Shown here: piece after piece, positions 27,753 through 35,999 of the stretch | Numbering within the stretch: position 1 is the first letter of the stretch | Layout of the letters: the number at the start of each line of letters is the position of its first letter | Source: Flavobacterium taihuense | GTDB lineage: Bacteria > Bacteroidota > Bacteroidia > Flavobacteriales > Flavobacteriaceae | Assembly (NCBI RefSeq): GCF_019351435.1 | Contig: NZ_JAHWYN010000015.1 | Coordinates: forward strand, 51,392-115,391 | Reading direction: 5' to 3' | Length of the DNA stretch: 64,000 nt | Made by a program: the position numbers and the translations under genes | The notes under the pieces: generated by a model | Told to the model about the DNA's origin: nothing | Databases searched by the model: none | The model's input: only the letters and a program-made list of their open reading frames with translations

Positions 27753-28433
27753 ATGAAAAAAATAATCATAGCAATAGACGGATTTTCATCCACCGGAAAA
27801 AGCACTTTAGCCAAACATTTGGGATATGTGTATGTAGACACTGGTGCTATGTATCGCGCTGTGACATTATTTGCGATGCAAAACAATTGTATTGGAATAG
27901 ATTTTTTGGATAAAGAGAAATTGATAAAAAGTTTGCCTTCCATAAAACTGAGTTTTAAATTCAATTCTGAATTGGGTTTTGCCGAAATGTATTTGAACGA
28001 TGTTAATGTGGAGACTGAAATTAGAACTTTGGAGGTTTCTGGTTTTGTGAGTAGGGTAGCCGCCATTTCAGAAGTACGCTCAAAATTGGTAGAGCAACAG
28101 CAGGAAATGGGGAAAGAAAAAGGAATAGTTATGGATGGTAGAGATATTGGAACCGTTGTTTTTCCAAATGCTGAACTCAAAATATTTATGACGGCTGGAG
28201 CAGATACTCGTGCACAAAGACGCTTTGATGAATTACAGGCAAAAGGGGATTTAGTTTCTTACGATGAAGTTTTAAAGAATGTAGTGGAACGCGACTATAT
28301 TGATACTCATAGAGATGACTCGCCTTTAGTAATGGCTGATGATGCCATTGAAGTGGATAATTCATATTTGGATAGAAAAGAACAATTTGACGTTGTTTTG
28401 GAGTTAGTAAATGAGGTAATTAATAGCTTATAA
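27753..28433 (+). CDS. cmk: (d)CMP kinase
   Basis: Cytidylate kinase phosphorylates CMP and dCMP with ATP. The 226-residue protein has the P-loop I-D-G-F-S-S-T-G-K-S-T-L-A-K (about 8-21), Y-V-D-T-G-A-M-Y-R-A-V-T for the nucleoside site, and the M-D-G-R-D-I-G-T-V-V-F-P motif (about 126-138). A-Q-R-R-F-D-E-L and R-D-Y-I-D-T-H-R-D-D-S-P-L belong to the lid and product-binding region. Length is normal. It follows porQ by 113 bases and precedes an MFS gene and rpsA; cmk close to rpsA is a conserved neighbourhood in many bacteria. Confidence 0.96.
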   Translation: MKKIIIAIDGFSSTGKSTLAKHLGYVYVDTGAMYRAVTLFAMQNNCIGIDFLDKEKLIKSLPSIKLSFKFNSELGFAEMYLNDVNVETEIRTLEVSGFVSRVAAISEVRSKLVEQQQEMGKEKGIVMDGRDIGTVVFPNAELKIFMTAGADTRAQRRFDELQAKGDLVSYDEVLKNVVERDYIDTHRDDSPLVMADDAIEVDNSYLDRKEQFDVVLELVNEVINSL

Positions 28434-28510
28434 ATTTTTTGTTAATATCAATATTAATGGTAGATTTACGCGCCACAAAATTCTACAAATACTAAAACAC
28501 AATTCATCCT

Positions 28511-29893
28511 ATGGGAATTAAAAACAGATTGGTACTAATGAGTTTTCTTCAATTTTTTGTTTGGGGAGCATGGTTGATTACAATTGCAAATTATTGGTTT
28601 GGTACCAAAAACTGGGAAGGAACACAATTTGGTTTGGTCTTTGGAACAATGGGAATTGCTTCGCTTTTTATGCCAACACTTGCAGGTATTATTGCCGATA
28701 GATGGATTAATGCTGAAAAATTATACGGAGGACTTCATATTTTATATGGCTTTGTTTTATTTTACTTGCCCGAAGTTACTACTCCAACGACTTTTATTTA
28801 CATCATGCTTTTGGCAATGTGTTTCTATATGCCAACTATTGCTTTGAGTAATTCGATTTCTTATAACGCATTAAAAATAAATGGATTGAATGTAGTTAAA
28901 AGTTTTCCTCCCATTCGTGTTTTTGGAACTATAGGTTTTATTGTAGCGATGTGGATTACCAACTTAACTGGAAATAAAGCGACTGCTTATCAATTTTATA
29001 TCGCAGGAATTGCAGCTATTGCATTGGGTATTTATTCATTTACTTTACCGAAATGTAAACCACAACGACTAATCAAAGAAGATGCGTCTTTGATGGAAAC
29101 ATTAGGATTAGAATCTTTCAAATTATTTGCCAATTATAAAATGGCATTGTTTTTTATTTTCTCTATGTTTTTGGGAGGGGCTTTACAACTTACAAATGCT
29201 TATGGCGATGTATTTTTGGATGAATTTAAACATTTTCCGAAATATGCAGATTCTTTTGTAGTGAAATATTCCACTATTATTATGTCTATTTCTCAAATTT
29301 CAGAGACTTTATTTATATTGGCAATTCCGTTTTTCCTGAAACGTTTTGGAATCAAACAAGTAATGCTGATTAGTATGCTGGCTTGGGTATTGCGTTTTGG
29401 GCTTTTTGCATTTGGAGATCCTGTTCAAGGATTATGGATGATTATTTTGTCATGTATTGTATACGGAATGGCTTTTGATTTCTTCAATATATCAGGTTCT
29501 TTATTTGTAGAAACGCATACGGATGCTAAAAATCGTTCTTCGGCTCAAGGGATGTTTATGATGATGACCAATGGAGTAGGAGCAATATTGGGGAGTTTTA
29601 CTTCTGGATGGGCTATTGACCGTTTTTTTACGAAATCTTTTAGCACAACAACTGAATTAGCTTCTTTTTTACAAACCGATGTTGCAAATCCAAAGATGTT
29701 GGAATTTGTAAAAGGTCAAGGAAATTCGGTTTCTACAGATGGTTTGTTGCAAAACGTAATTATGATGAAAGATTGGCATAGCATTTGGTTGGCTTTTGCG
29801 ATTTATTCGTTGGTTATTGCAATAGCTTTTGCGATTTTGTTTAAACACGAACACAATCCTAATGAAGTTGAAGCAGAGAACTTGAGTCATTAA
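28511..29893 (+). CDS. MFS transporter, nucleoside:H+ symporter-like
   Basis: A 460-residue protein with about 12 membrane segments. The start (R-L-V-L-M-S-F-L-Q-F-F-V-W-G-A-W) and the A-G-I-I-A-D-R-W-I-N-A-E-K-L block match the nucleoside permease (NupG/XapB-like) branch of the major facilitator superfamily, and A-Q-G-M-F-M-M-M-T-N-G-V-G lies in the second half. It is a paralogue of the transporter at 61654-62883, with the same W-G-A-W and D-R-x-x-N-A-E-K-x-x-G motifs. In Bacteroidota this branch is often in sugar clusters, so nucleosides are only one possible substrate. Beside cmk, nucleoside import would make sense here. A terminator follows. Confidence 0.85.
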   Translation: MGIKNRLVLMSFLQFFVWGAWLITIANYWFGTKNWEGTQFGLVFGTMGIASLFMPTLAGIIADRWINAEKLYGGLHILYGFVLFYLPEVTTPTTFIYIMLLAMCFYMPTIALSNSISYNALKINGLNVVKSFPPIRVFGTIGFIVAMWITNLTGNKATAYQFYIAGIAAIALGIYSFTLPKCKPQRLIKEDASLMETLGLESFKLFANYKMALFFIFSMFLGGALQLTNAYGDVFLDEFKHFPKYADSFVVKYSTIIMSISQISETLFILAIPFFLKRFGIKQVMLISMLAWVLRFGLFAFGDPVQGLWMIILSCIVYGMAFDFFNISGSLFVETHTDAKNRSSAQGMFMMMTNGVGAILGSFTSGWAIDRFFTKSFSTTTELASFLQTDVANPKMLEFVKGQGNSVSTDGLLQNVIMMKDWHSIWLAFAIYSLVIAIAFAILFKHEHNPNEVEAENLSH

Positions 29894-29921
29894 AAACAAG
29901 TCTTTATAAAACATACAAATC

Positions 29922-29956
29922 AATCCTAATTAGTTTTAAAACTAGTTAGGATTTTT
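29922..29956 (+). terminator. Terminator after the nucleoside-permease-like gene
   Basis: Near-perfect palindrome AATCCTAATTAGTTTT / AAAACTAGTTAGGATT followed by T residues, 28 bases after the stop. Confidence 0.85.
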
Positions 29957-30038
29957 ATTCTTAAGTGCTAATTTGTAAATGCTTGAAACTTGAGTTTGAT
30001 TATTTGTTATTAATTAAAAAACCACAATATAACCTGTA

Positions 30039-30107
30039 TAGCCCCGATAGTAGTGAAAATCCTCCCCTTTTTTCGGGAGATTGTAACGGATAGCGGGAAC
30101 AGTGTCA
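30039..30107. repeat. Dispersed intergenic repeat, family A, copy 1
   Basis: The segment starts TAGCCCCGATAG and ends GGATAGCGGGAACAG, with an internal hairpin CTCCC...GGGAG. The same frame of conserved ends with a different internal hairpin occurs at 49046-49122. It fills the gap between the MFS gene and rpsA. Confidence 0.7.
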
Positions 30108-30187
30108 ATAAATAAGCCTAATCATTCGCTCCTAAACCTTTTTTTGGACTGTTTAACGTTTTGTGTAAATATCTCTCTATAAATATT

Positions 30188-30217
30188 TTGCCATATTAAA
30201 TAAAAGAATTAATTTTG
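30188..30217 (+). promoter_or_regulatory. rpsA promoter (-33 TTG, 19-base spacer, -7 TAATTTTG)
   Basis: TTG at 30188-30190 and TAATTTTG at 30210-30217 are separated by exactly 19 bases, a textbook Bacteroidota sigma-A promoter. Transcription would begin near 30224, giving a leader of roughly 110 bases before rpsA. Confidence 0.8.
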
Positions 30218-30335
30218 CACACCTTTTGGTGGATAGGAGTTTCCTTTAGGTATCAACAATTTATGTAAAACAACTTCTGTTTTTTCTATCGCTTTGAGAA
30301 ACTCAAGATAAACAGAATACAAATTTTTTATCAGC

Positions 30336-32114
30336 ATGTCTGAACAATTAAAATCACAAGAAGAGTTTTTAGCAAATTTTAACTGGCATAACTTCGAAGA
30401 AGGTATCGATGCAGTAGATGAGAAAAACTTATTGGAATTCGAAGAACTAGTATCAAAAACTTTTATTGCAACTGACCAAGAAGAAGTAGTTGAAGGAGTA
30501 GTTGTAAGAATCACAGATAGAGACGTTATCGTTGATATCAACGCAAAATCGGAAGGTGTTATTTCATTAAACGAATTCCGTTACAACCCAGCTTTAAAAG
30601 TAGGTGACAAAGTAGAAGTATTAATTGACATCCGTGAGGACAAAACTGGTCAATTGGTATTATCTCACAGAAAAGCACGTACTATCAAATCTTGGGATAG
30701 AGTTATTTCGGCTAACGAAACAGGAGAAATCGTTAATGGTTTTGTAAAATGCAGAACTAAAGGTGGTATGATCGTTGACGTTTTCGGAATTGAAGCTTTC
30801 TTACCAGGATCTCAAATTGACGTTAAGCCAATTAGAGACTACGATGTATATGTAAACAAAATGATGGAATTCAAAGTGGTAAAAATCAACCACGAATTCA
30901 AAAATGTTGTTGTTTCTCATAAAGCGCTTATTGAAGCGGATATTGAAGTACAGAAAAAAGAAATCATCGGTCAATTACAAAAAGGACAAGTATTAGAAGG
31001 TGTTGTTAAAAACATTACTTCTTATGGTGTGTTCATTGACTTAGGTGGTGTTGATGGATTAATTCACATTACTGACCTTTCTTGGAGTAGAATCAACCAC
31101 CCAAGTGAAGTTCTTGAATTAGACCAAAAATTAAACGTTGTAATCCTTGATTTCGATGATGAGAAAACAAGAATTCAATTAGGATTGAAACAATTAAACG
31201 CTCACCCATGGGATGCTTTAAACGCTGATTTGAAAATTGGTGACAAAGTAAACGGTAAAGTAGTTGTAATCGCTGATTACGGTGCTTTCATCGAAGTTGC
31301 TGAAGGTGTTGAAGGTTTAATCCACGTTTCTGAAATGTCATGGTCAACTCATTTACGTTCTGCTCAAGATTTCGTGAAAGTTGGAGATGTTGTTGAGGCT
31401 GTTATCTTAACATTAGATAGAGATGACCGTAAAATGTCATTAGGTATCAAACAATTAACTCAAGATCCTTGGACTGACATTACTTCTAAATACCCAGTAG
31501 GTTCTAAACATACAGGTATCGTTAGAAACTTTACAAACTTTGGAATTTTCGTAGAATTAGAAGAAGGAATTGATGGATTAATTTACATCTCTGACTTATC
31601 TTGGACTAAGAAAATCAAACACCCATCTGAATTTGTAAATGTTGGTGAGAAATTAGATGTAGTTGTATTAGAATTAGATGTTGACGGACGTAAATTATCT
31701 TTAGGTCACAAACAAACTACTGCTAATCCTTGGGATCAATACGAAGATTCTTTCGCAGTTGGAACTATCCACACAGGTGAAATTTCTGAAATCGTTGACA
31801 AAGGAGCTACTGTAGAATTCGGTGAAGATATCGTTGCTTTCATTCCTACTCGTCACCTTGAAAAAGAAGACGGTAAGAAATTGAAAAAAGGTGATTCTGC
31901 TGATTTCAAAGTAATTGAATTCAACAAAGAATTCAAAAGAGTAGTTGCTTCTCACACTGCTATCTTCCGTGAAGAAGAAGAGAAAAACGTGAAAGCTGCT
32001 ACTGAAAATACTTCATCTGCCTCTACTACAAACGCACCAGCTGCTACTTTAGGAGATAACAATGATGTATTAGCTGCATTGAAAGCTAAAATGGAAAAAT
32101 CAGAGAAAAAATAA
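30336..32114 (+). CDS. rpsA: 30S ribosomal protein S1
   Basis: S1 binds mRNA on the small subunit and helps initiation on structured messages. The 592-residue protein contains successive S1 OB-fold repeats; four strong ones are visible as V-x-G-x-V-K/R-N-x-T/x-x-Y/F-G-V/I/A-F-I/V-x-L/V-x-x-G-V/I-D/E-G-L-I-H/Y (near 225, 310, 395) plus less typical N-terminal repeats and a degenerate one near 480. It ends in an S/T/A-rich linker and a short charged tail, as in other Bacteroidota S1 proteins. In this phylum, ribosomes often lack reliance on Shine-Dalgarno sequences. A roughly 110-base leader after the promoter could carry autoregulation (inference). Confidence 0.97.
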   Translation: MSEQLKSQEEFLANFNWHNFEEGIDAVDEKNLLEFEELVSKTFIATDQEEVVEGVVVRITDRDVIVDINAKSEGVISLNEFRYNPALKVGDKVEVLIDIREDKTGQLVLSHRKARTIKSWDRVISANETGEIVNGFVKCRTKGGMIVDVFGIEAFLPGSQIDVKPIRDYDVYVNKMMEFKVVKINHEFKNVVVSHKALIEADIEVQKKEIIGQLQKGQVLEGVVKNITSYGVFIDLGGVDGLIHITDLSWSRINHPSEVLELDQKLNVVILDFDDEKTRIQLGLKQLNAHPWDALNADLKIGDKVNGKVVVIADYGAFIEVAEGVEGLIHVSEMSWSTHLRSAQDFVKVGDVVEAVILTLDRDDRKMSLGIKQLTQDPWTDITSKYPVGSKHTGIVRNFTNFGIFVELEEGIDGLIYISDLSWTKKIKHPSEFVNVGEKLDVVVLELDVDGRKLSLGHKQTTANPWDQYEDSFAVGTIHTGEISEIVDKGATVEFGEDIVAFIPTRHLEKEDGKKLKKGDSADFKVIEFNKEFKRVVASHTAIFREEEEKNVKAATENTSSASTTNAPAATLGDNNDVLAALKAKMEKSEKK

Positions 32115-32136
32115 TTTCTTGATTTTTTGAATATAG

Positions 32137-32166
32137 AAAGCTCCACTGCAATGTGGGGCTTTTTTT
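32137..32166 (+). terminator. rpsA terminator
   Basis: AAAGCTCCAC / GTGGGGCTTT stem (one G-T pair), six-base loop TGCAAT, then a T run, 23 bases after the rpsA stop. Confidence 0.9.
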
Positions 32167-32238
32167 ATGTATTTTTTGGATTATTTTAGTAAGAAAATAA
32201 GTATAATTAATAAAAACAAAGGAACTACTGTACAATAG

Positions 32239-32412
32239 GACTCTATCAATTTTAAATTCAATAAAGCTATTTTAGATTATGTATCTTCAAATAAAAATTT
32301 TACTGCTATAATTTCGTCACTACAATCGGATGATTCACCGATTGACAATATATTTTTATTAAATAAAACTGTAGTAGCTTCGCTTGATCCAAATGACAAA
32401 ACTTGTTTATAA
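32239..32412 (+). pseudogene. Possible gene remnant (open frame without a start)
   Basis: A 57-codon frame runs from just after a TAG (32236-32238) to a TAA at about 32410. Its composition looks protein-like (for example A-I-I-S-S-L-Q-S-D-D-S-P-I-D-N and V-V-A-S-L-D-P-N-D-K-T) with no low-complexity bias, but it has no start codon or upstream signal. It lies in an otherwise empty 600-base gap between the rpsA terminator and the sugar operon. I read it as a possible tail of a lost gene; I do not recognise the family. The rest of the gap (32413-32634) shows nothing. Confidence 0.3.
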
Positions 32413-32634
32413 AGAAGTTTTATAACTCCAACCTTTTTATGAAACATATTAAGAAACTTACACAAGATAGGAGCATATCTTGATTATTTTCTATTAGATA
32501 TAAATGCAAACAAAGCAATATGCTAAAGTAGTGGAGTATTCAATACATTCTATTTTACATAATATAAATTATAGTTCAAATTATGACCATTAAAAAAAAT
32601 GACCCAATCGAGGTATAATGCTAATTTTAAATGC

Positions 32635-32673
32635 AAAGAAACGAACAGCAAAACCTTCACCGTTCGTTTCTTT
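32635..32673 (-). terminator. Terminator of the minus-strand ketose operon
   Basis: Perfect 12-base arms AAAGAAACGAAC and GTTCGTTTCTTT around a 15-base loop, 41 bases past the end of the transporter gene on the minus strand. The tract after it on the minus strand is only weakly T-rich. Confidence 0.7.
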
Positions 32674-32714
32674 ATAAAAACAACAATTAATCTTTTTAAA
32701 CCTTAATTATGAAA

Positions 32715-34088
32715 CTAAATTGCAGAGTTTACAATGTCCATGCTTTCAAATTCATTGATTATTAATACTTTTTTGGATGATTTATATGTACTATAACCAT
32801 AGTATGCTACAACTGACAAACAGATTAATGGCAAAATAAAAGAAAAATTTACCTCTGGTATAAATCCTAAAATCTTAACATCTGAAAATCCTGAGCCACC
32901 CCAATCTAAAATACTTCCTTGCAGAACGGGCATCAATGCACCGCCAACAATAGCCATTACCAATCCTGCCGAACCAATTTTCGCTTCGTCGCCCATATCT
33001 TTTAATGCTATTCCGTAAATGGTTGGAAACATAATGGACATAAAAATAGAAATACAAACCAAAAAAATTAAACCTGCCATTCCTTGCAATACAATCGCTC
33101 CCGTAGCACATAAGACTCCGCAAATACCAAATACCATTAATATTTTGGAAGGATTTATGCTTTTCATTAAACCAGTCCCAATCCATCGTCCGATTAAAAA
33201 TAAAATCATGGCTGTTATGTTGTAATATGTGGCCGTTAATTCCAATCCGAAAGTTTTGTTGATGTTATCTACATATTGAAATATAAAAGTCCAACACATA
33301 ATTTGGGCACCAACATAAAAAGCTTGAGCTATCACACCATGTTTGTAATTTTTATTGGCAAATAACTTTTTGAAGGATTCTGATATTGACATTTTATCTT
33401 CATGTGCTGTTTTTGGCATTTTGGTTAAAGCGATAATAATTAAGATTATTAACACGAAAAATCCTAATCCAATATATGGAATACTGATAATACTCAAATC
33501 ATTTTCGCGAATACTTGCTAACTCATTTGAACTTAAAGCTTTGAAAGCTGCAGGGGTGTAATCATCCGATTTTATTTCTTTTATTACCAAGAATTGCGCC
33601 ATTACCAATCCTGTTATGGCTCCGATTGGGTTAAATGCCTGGGCTAAATTCAAACGTTGTGTTGCTGTTTCTTTATTTCCCAAGAATAAAATCAATGGAT
33701 TTGATGTAGTTTCCAAAAAAGCCAAACCACAAGTAATTACCCAAAGCGATACCAGAAAGAAAGTATAGCTTTGATAATGCGCTGCTGGATAGAATAAAAA
33801 AGCGCCCGTCGCATACAGTATCAGACCAAGTATTATCCCTGATTTATAACTGAATTTTCTAACGAATAAAGCTGCTGGCAAAGCCATAAAAAAATAGCCA
33901 AAATAAAAAGCAAATTGCACCAAGGATGCTTGCGTATTGGAAAGTTCCGGCATTACTTTCTTAAAAGTAGAAACCATCGGTGTTGTTAAATCATTCGCAA
34001 TTCCCCAAAGGGCAAATAATATGGTTATTATAATAAATTGAAAAACAAATTCTTTACTAACTACAGGGATTTTTTTGGATAGGTTCAT
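32715..34088 (-). CDS. Sugar MFS transporter, FucP-type
   Basis: A 457-residue proton-symport transporter of the FucP/glucose-galactose branch, with 12 predicted membrane segments. Diagnostic features are the N-terminal F-A-L-W-G-I-A-N-D-L-T-T-P-M-V (the acidic residue used for proton coupling in FucP lies here), Q-F-A-F-Y-F-G-Y-F, L-E-T-T-S-N-P-L-I-L-F-L-G, and L-N-L-A-Q-A-F-N-P-I-G. Family members carry fucose, glucose, galactose, fructose or related sugars. Being last in an operon with a LamB-like porin, ketose 3-epimerase and fructokinase, it probably imports a ketohexose (inference). It lies 12 bases after the kinase gene. Confidence 0.88.
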   Translation of the reverse strand: MNLSKKIPVVSKEFVFQFIIITILFALWGIANDLTTPMVSTFKKVMPELSNTQASLVQFAFYFGYFFMALPAALFVRKFSYKSGIILGLILYATGAFLFYPAAHYQSYTFFLVSLWVITCGLAFLETTSNPLILFLGNKETATQRLNLAQAFNPIGAITGLVMAQFLVIKEIKSDDYTPAAFKALSSNELASIRENDLSIISIPYIGLGFFVLIILIIIALTKMPKTAHEDKMSISESFKKLFANKNYKHGVIAQAFYVGAQIMCWTFIFQYVDNINKTFGLELTATYYNITAMILFLIGRWIGTGLMKSINPSKILMVFGICGVLCATGAIVLQGMAGLIFLVCISIFMSIMFPTIYGIALKDMGDEAKIGSAGLVMAIVGGALMPVLQGSILDWGGSGFSDVKILGFIPEVNFSFILPLICLSVVAYYGYSTYKSSKKVLIINEFESMDIVNSAI

Positions 34089-34100
34089 TGTTATGGTTGT

Positions 34101-35042
34101 TTAGTTAATTGAAAATACATTTGATTCTTCAACTATAGAATCAGTTTGTTCAAATCCGCATAAAAATTCATCTATTTCAGATTGCGAAATTACAGGGTTT
34201 GCGCCTTCACTTTGGGCGACAATTGATCCAATTGCACTGGCAAAATTAATGGCATATTGCGGGTCTTTTCCGTTAAGAAGCATGATGATTAATGAAGCTA
34301 AAAAAGAATCTCCAGAACCTACAGTGTCTACAACATTTACTTTAAAACCTGAATTGTGGTAGAATTTATTTTTGTAATACAATACAGCTCCATGAGAACC
34401 TAAAGTAACACAGACGGTATTAGTGTTTGTTTTCTTTGCAATGAATTTTATATTTTGCTCTAAAGACTTTTTATTTGAATTCAAATCCTCGCAAATTTCA
34501 TTTAATTCATCGTCGTTAAACTTCAAGAAATCAGCCTCATTCAATAAGTCCAAAACATTTGTTTTAGTGTAATGTGGATTTCTCAAATTCACATCAAATA
34601 TTTTGTATTTTGCTACCGCCAAAAGTTCTTTTAGTGTGTCTCTGGAAACAGAATCTCTAGAAGATAAGCTTCCGTAAACAAAGAAATCGGCGTTTTTGAC
34701 GATTACAATATTCTTGGCAGACGTTTCAATTTTGTCTCAAGCTGCTGGATAATTGATATCATAGGAAGCATTTCCTTTTTCATTCAAAATTACATTGACA
34801 ATTCCTGTTGAATACGTATCATTAATTTGTACAGACTCTGTGTTTATTCCCTTGTCTTTCAAATAATCAACCAGTATTTTTCCGTTTTCATCATTTCCCA
34901 CGCCGCTGATCATAGCAATATCAGCTCCTAATGAACTTAATCGTGATGCTACATTTAGTGGTGCTCCCCCAATTTTTTTGTGTTCCAAAAAAACATCAAA
35001 AAGGATTTCTCCAAAACTGACACCTTTTAATTTCTTTTCCAT
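34101..35042 (-). pseudogene. PfkB-family fructokinase interrupted by one in-frame TGA
   Basis: A single nonsense codon (TGA, minus strand, 34737-34739) splits an otherwise intact 313-codon frame. The first part (35042-34737) has the PfkB/fructokinase start G-E-I-L-F-D-V-F and the sugar-binding I-G-G-A-P-L-N-V-A-S-R-L. The rest continues in the same frame without shift, including F-F-V-Y-G-S-L-S-S-R, F-D-V-N-L-R-N-P-H-Y and the catalytic motif D-T-V-G-S-G-D-S-F. The stop follows Y-P-A-A and precedes D-K-I, where fructokinases have A-W-D, so TGG to TGA is the simplest change. No other damage is visible, so it is a recent mutation, a sequencing error, or (least likely) read-through. It would make fructose-6-phosphate from fructose. 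Confidence 0.88.
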
Positions 35043-35074
35043 TTTTTTTAAATTTTATATGTAAAACAATATTT

Positions 35075-35950
35075 TTAGATAGTTACTTTAATTCGGTTTA
35101 ATGATTTGTTATACCATTTATCGACCATTTCTCTCATGAATAAAAGGCTTCCTTTGGCAAGATCCTCTGAATTGTACTTTGAAGGTCTCCACAAAGATGT
35201 TGGTCCGACCAATGCTGTGATTTGTGATGAAAAATTTTCGAGCACCAATGGTTCTTGATAGTTAATGGTTGCCAATGCTTTGAAGAAATCATCCCAATGA
35301 ACATTGCCTTCACCAATCATACCTCGGTCGCTTTCGGTGATGTGAATATGCTTTAGATTATTTCCGGCACGAATAATGGGATCGTAAAAATTGCTTTCTT
35401 CGATGTTCATGTGAAAGGTGTCAAGATGCAGTCCTATGTTGGGCTGATCAAGATGTTCGATCATATCCAAAACTTCATCTGCAGCTGTAAATACATAACT
35501 TTCGTAGCGATTAATTGGCTCCAGAGCAATTGTAATATTGCGTTGTCCAGCATACTTGGCAACGTCTTCGAAAACTTGCAGCAGAATTACTTTTTCATCT
35601 AGCGTGCAAGGGTTTCCGGTAAATGTTCCAATAGCTGAATGCAGTACACCTCCCAAAAAATCGCCATCCATTTCGGCTACTTTATCAAGTGCTGATTTGA
35701 TGATTCGTATTGCTTGTTCAGGATGAAAAGGAATGTGGCAATCGGGTGGCAAGTTCAAGGTGCAGCGCCCTGTTATGTCGTGTTTTTCCAGCAATTTTCT
35801 GGTAGTTTTCGGATTAAAATCCAATGAAGCGGGCAAAATAATTTCAAGCATATCAAAACCATATTCAGCAGTTTTTTCTATTGCATAACGTCCGCCATCA
35901 GTACTCCAGGTAGGAATAAAAGATAAAATTGTAGTTCCAAAAATTGGCAT
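35075..35950 (-). CDS. Ketose 3-epimerase (D-tagatose/D-psicose 3-epimerase family)
   Basis: A 291-residue TIM-barrel protein. All four metal ligands expected in the D-tagatose/D-psicose 3-epimerase family are present: Glu144 (A-L-E-P-I-N-R-Y-E), Asp177 (L-H-L-D-T-F-H-M-N-I-E-E), His203 (H-I-H-I-T-E-S-D-R-G) and Glu238 (L-V-L-E-N-F); Glu144 and Glu238 would also be the two catalytic acids. The G-E-G-x-V-x-W motif follows. The enzyme interconverts ketohexoses at C3, for instance psicose and fructose, or tagatose and sorbose. Placed between a porin and a fructokinase, conversion of an imported ketose to fructose is a natural reading. No signal peptide, so cytoplasmic. Confidence 0.85.
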   Translation of the reverse strand: MPIFGTTILSFIPTWSTDGGRYAIEKTAEYGFDMLEIILPASLDFNPKTTRKLLEKHDITGRCTLNLPPDCHIPFHPEQAIRIIKSALDKVAEMDGDFLGGVLHSAIGTFTGNPCTLDEKVILLQVFEDVAKYAGQRNITIALEPINRYESYVFTAADEVLDMIEHLDQPNIGLHLDTFHMNIEESNFYDPIIRAGNNLKHIHITESDRGMIGEGNVHWDDFFKALATINYQEPLVLENFSSQITALVGPTSLWRPSKYNSEDLAKGSLLFMREMVDKWYNKSLNRIKVTI

Positions 35951-35999
35951 AATTATATAGTTTTAAATTAGTTATTATTGAATTGAAAAGTTATTCTTT

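Noticed and set aside
32277..32465. 62-codon minus-strand frame in the gap before the ketose operon.
   Set aside because: No support; the plus-strand remnant in the same place looks more protein-like.
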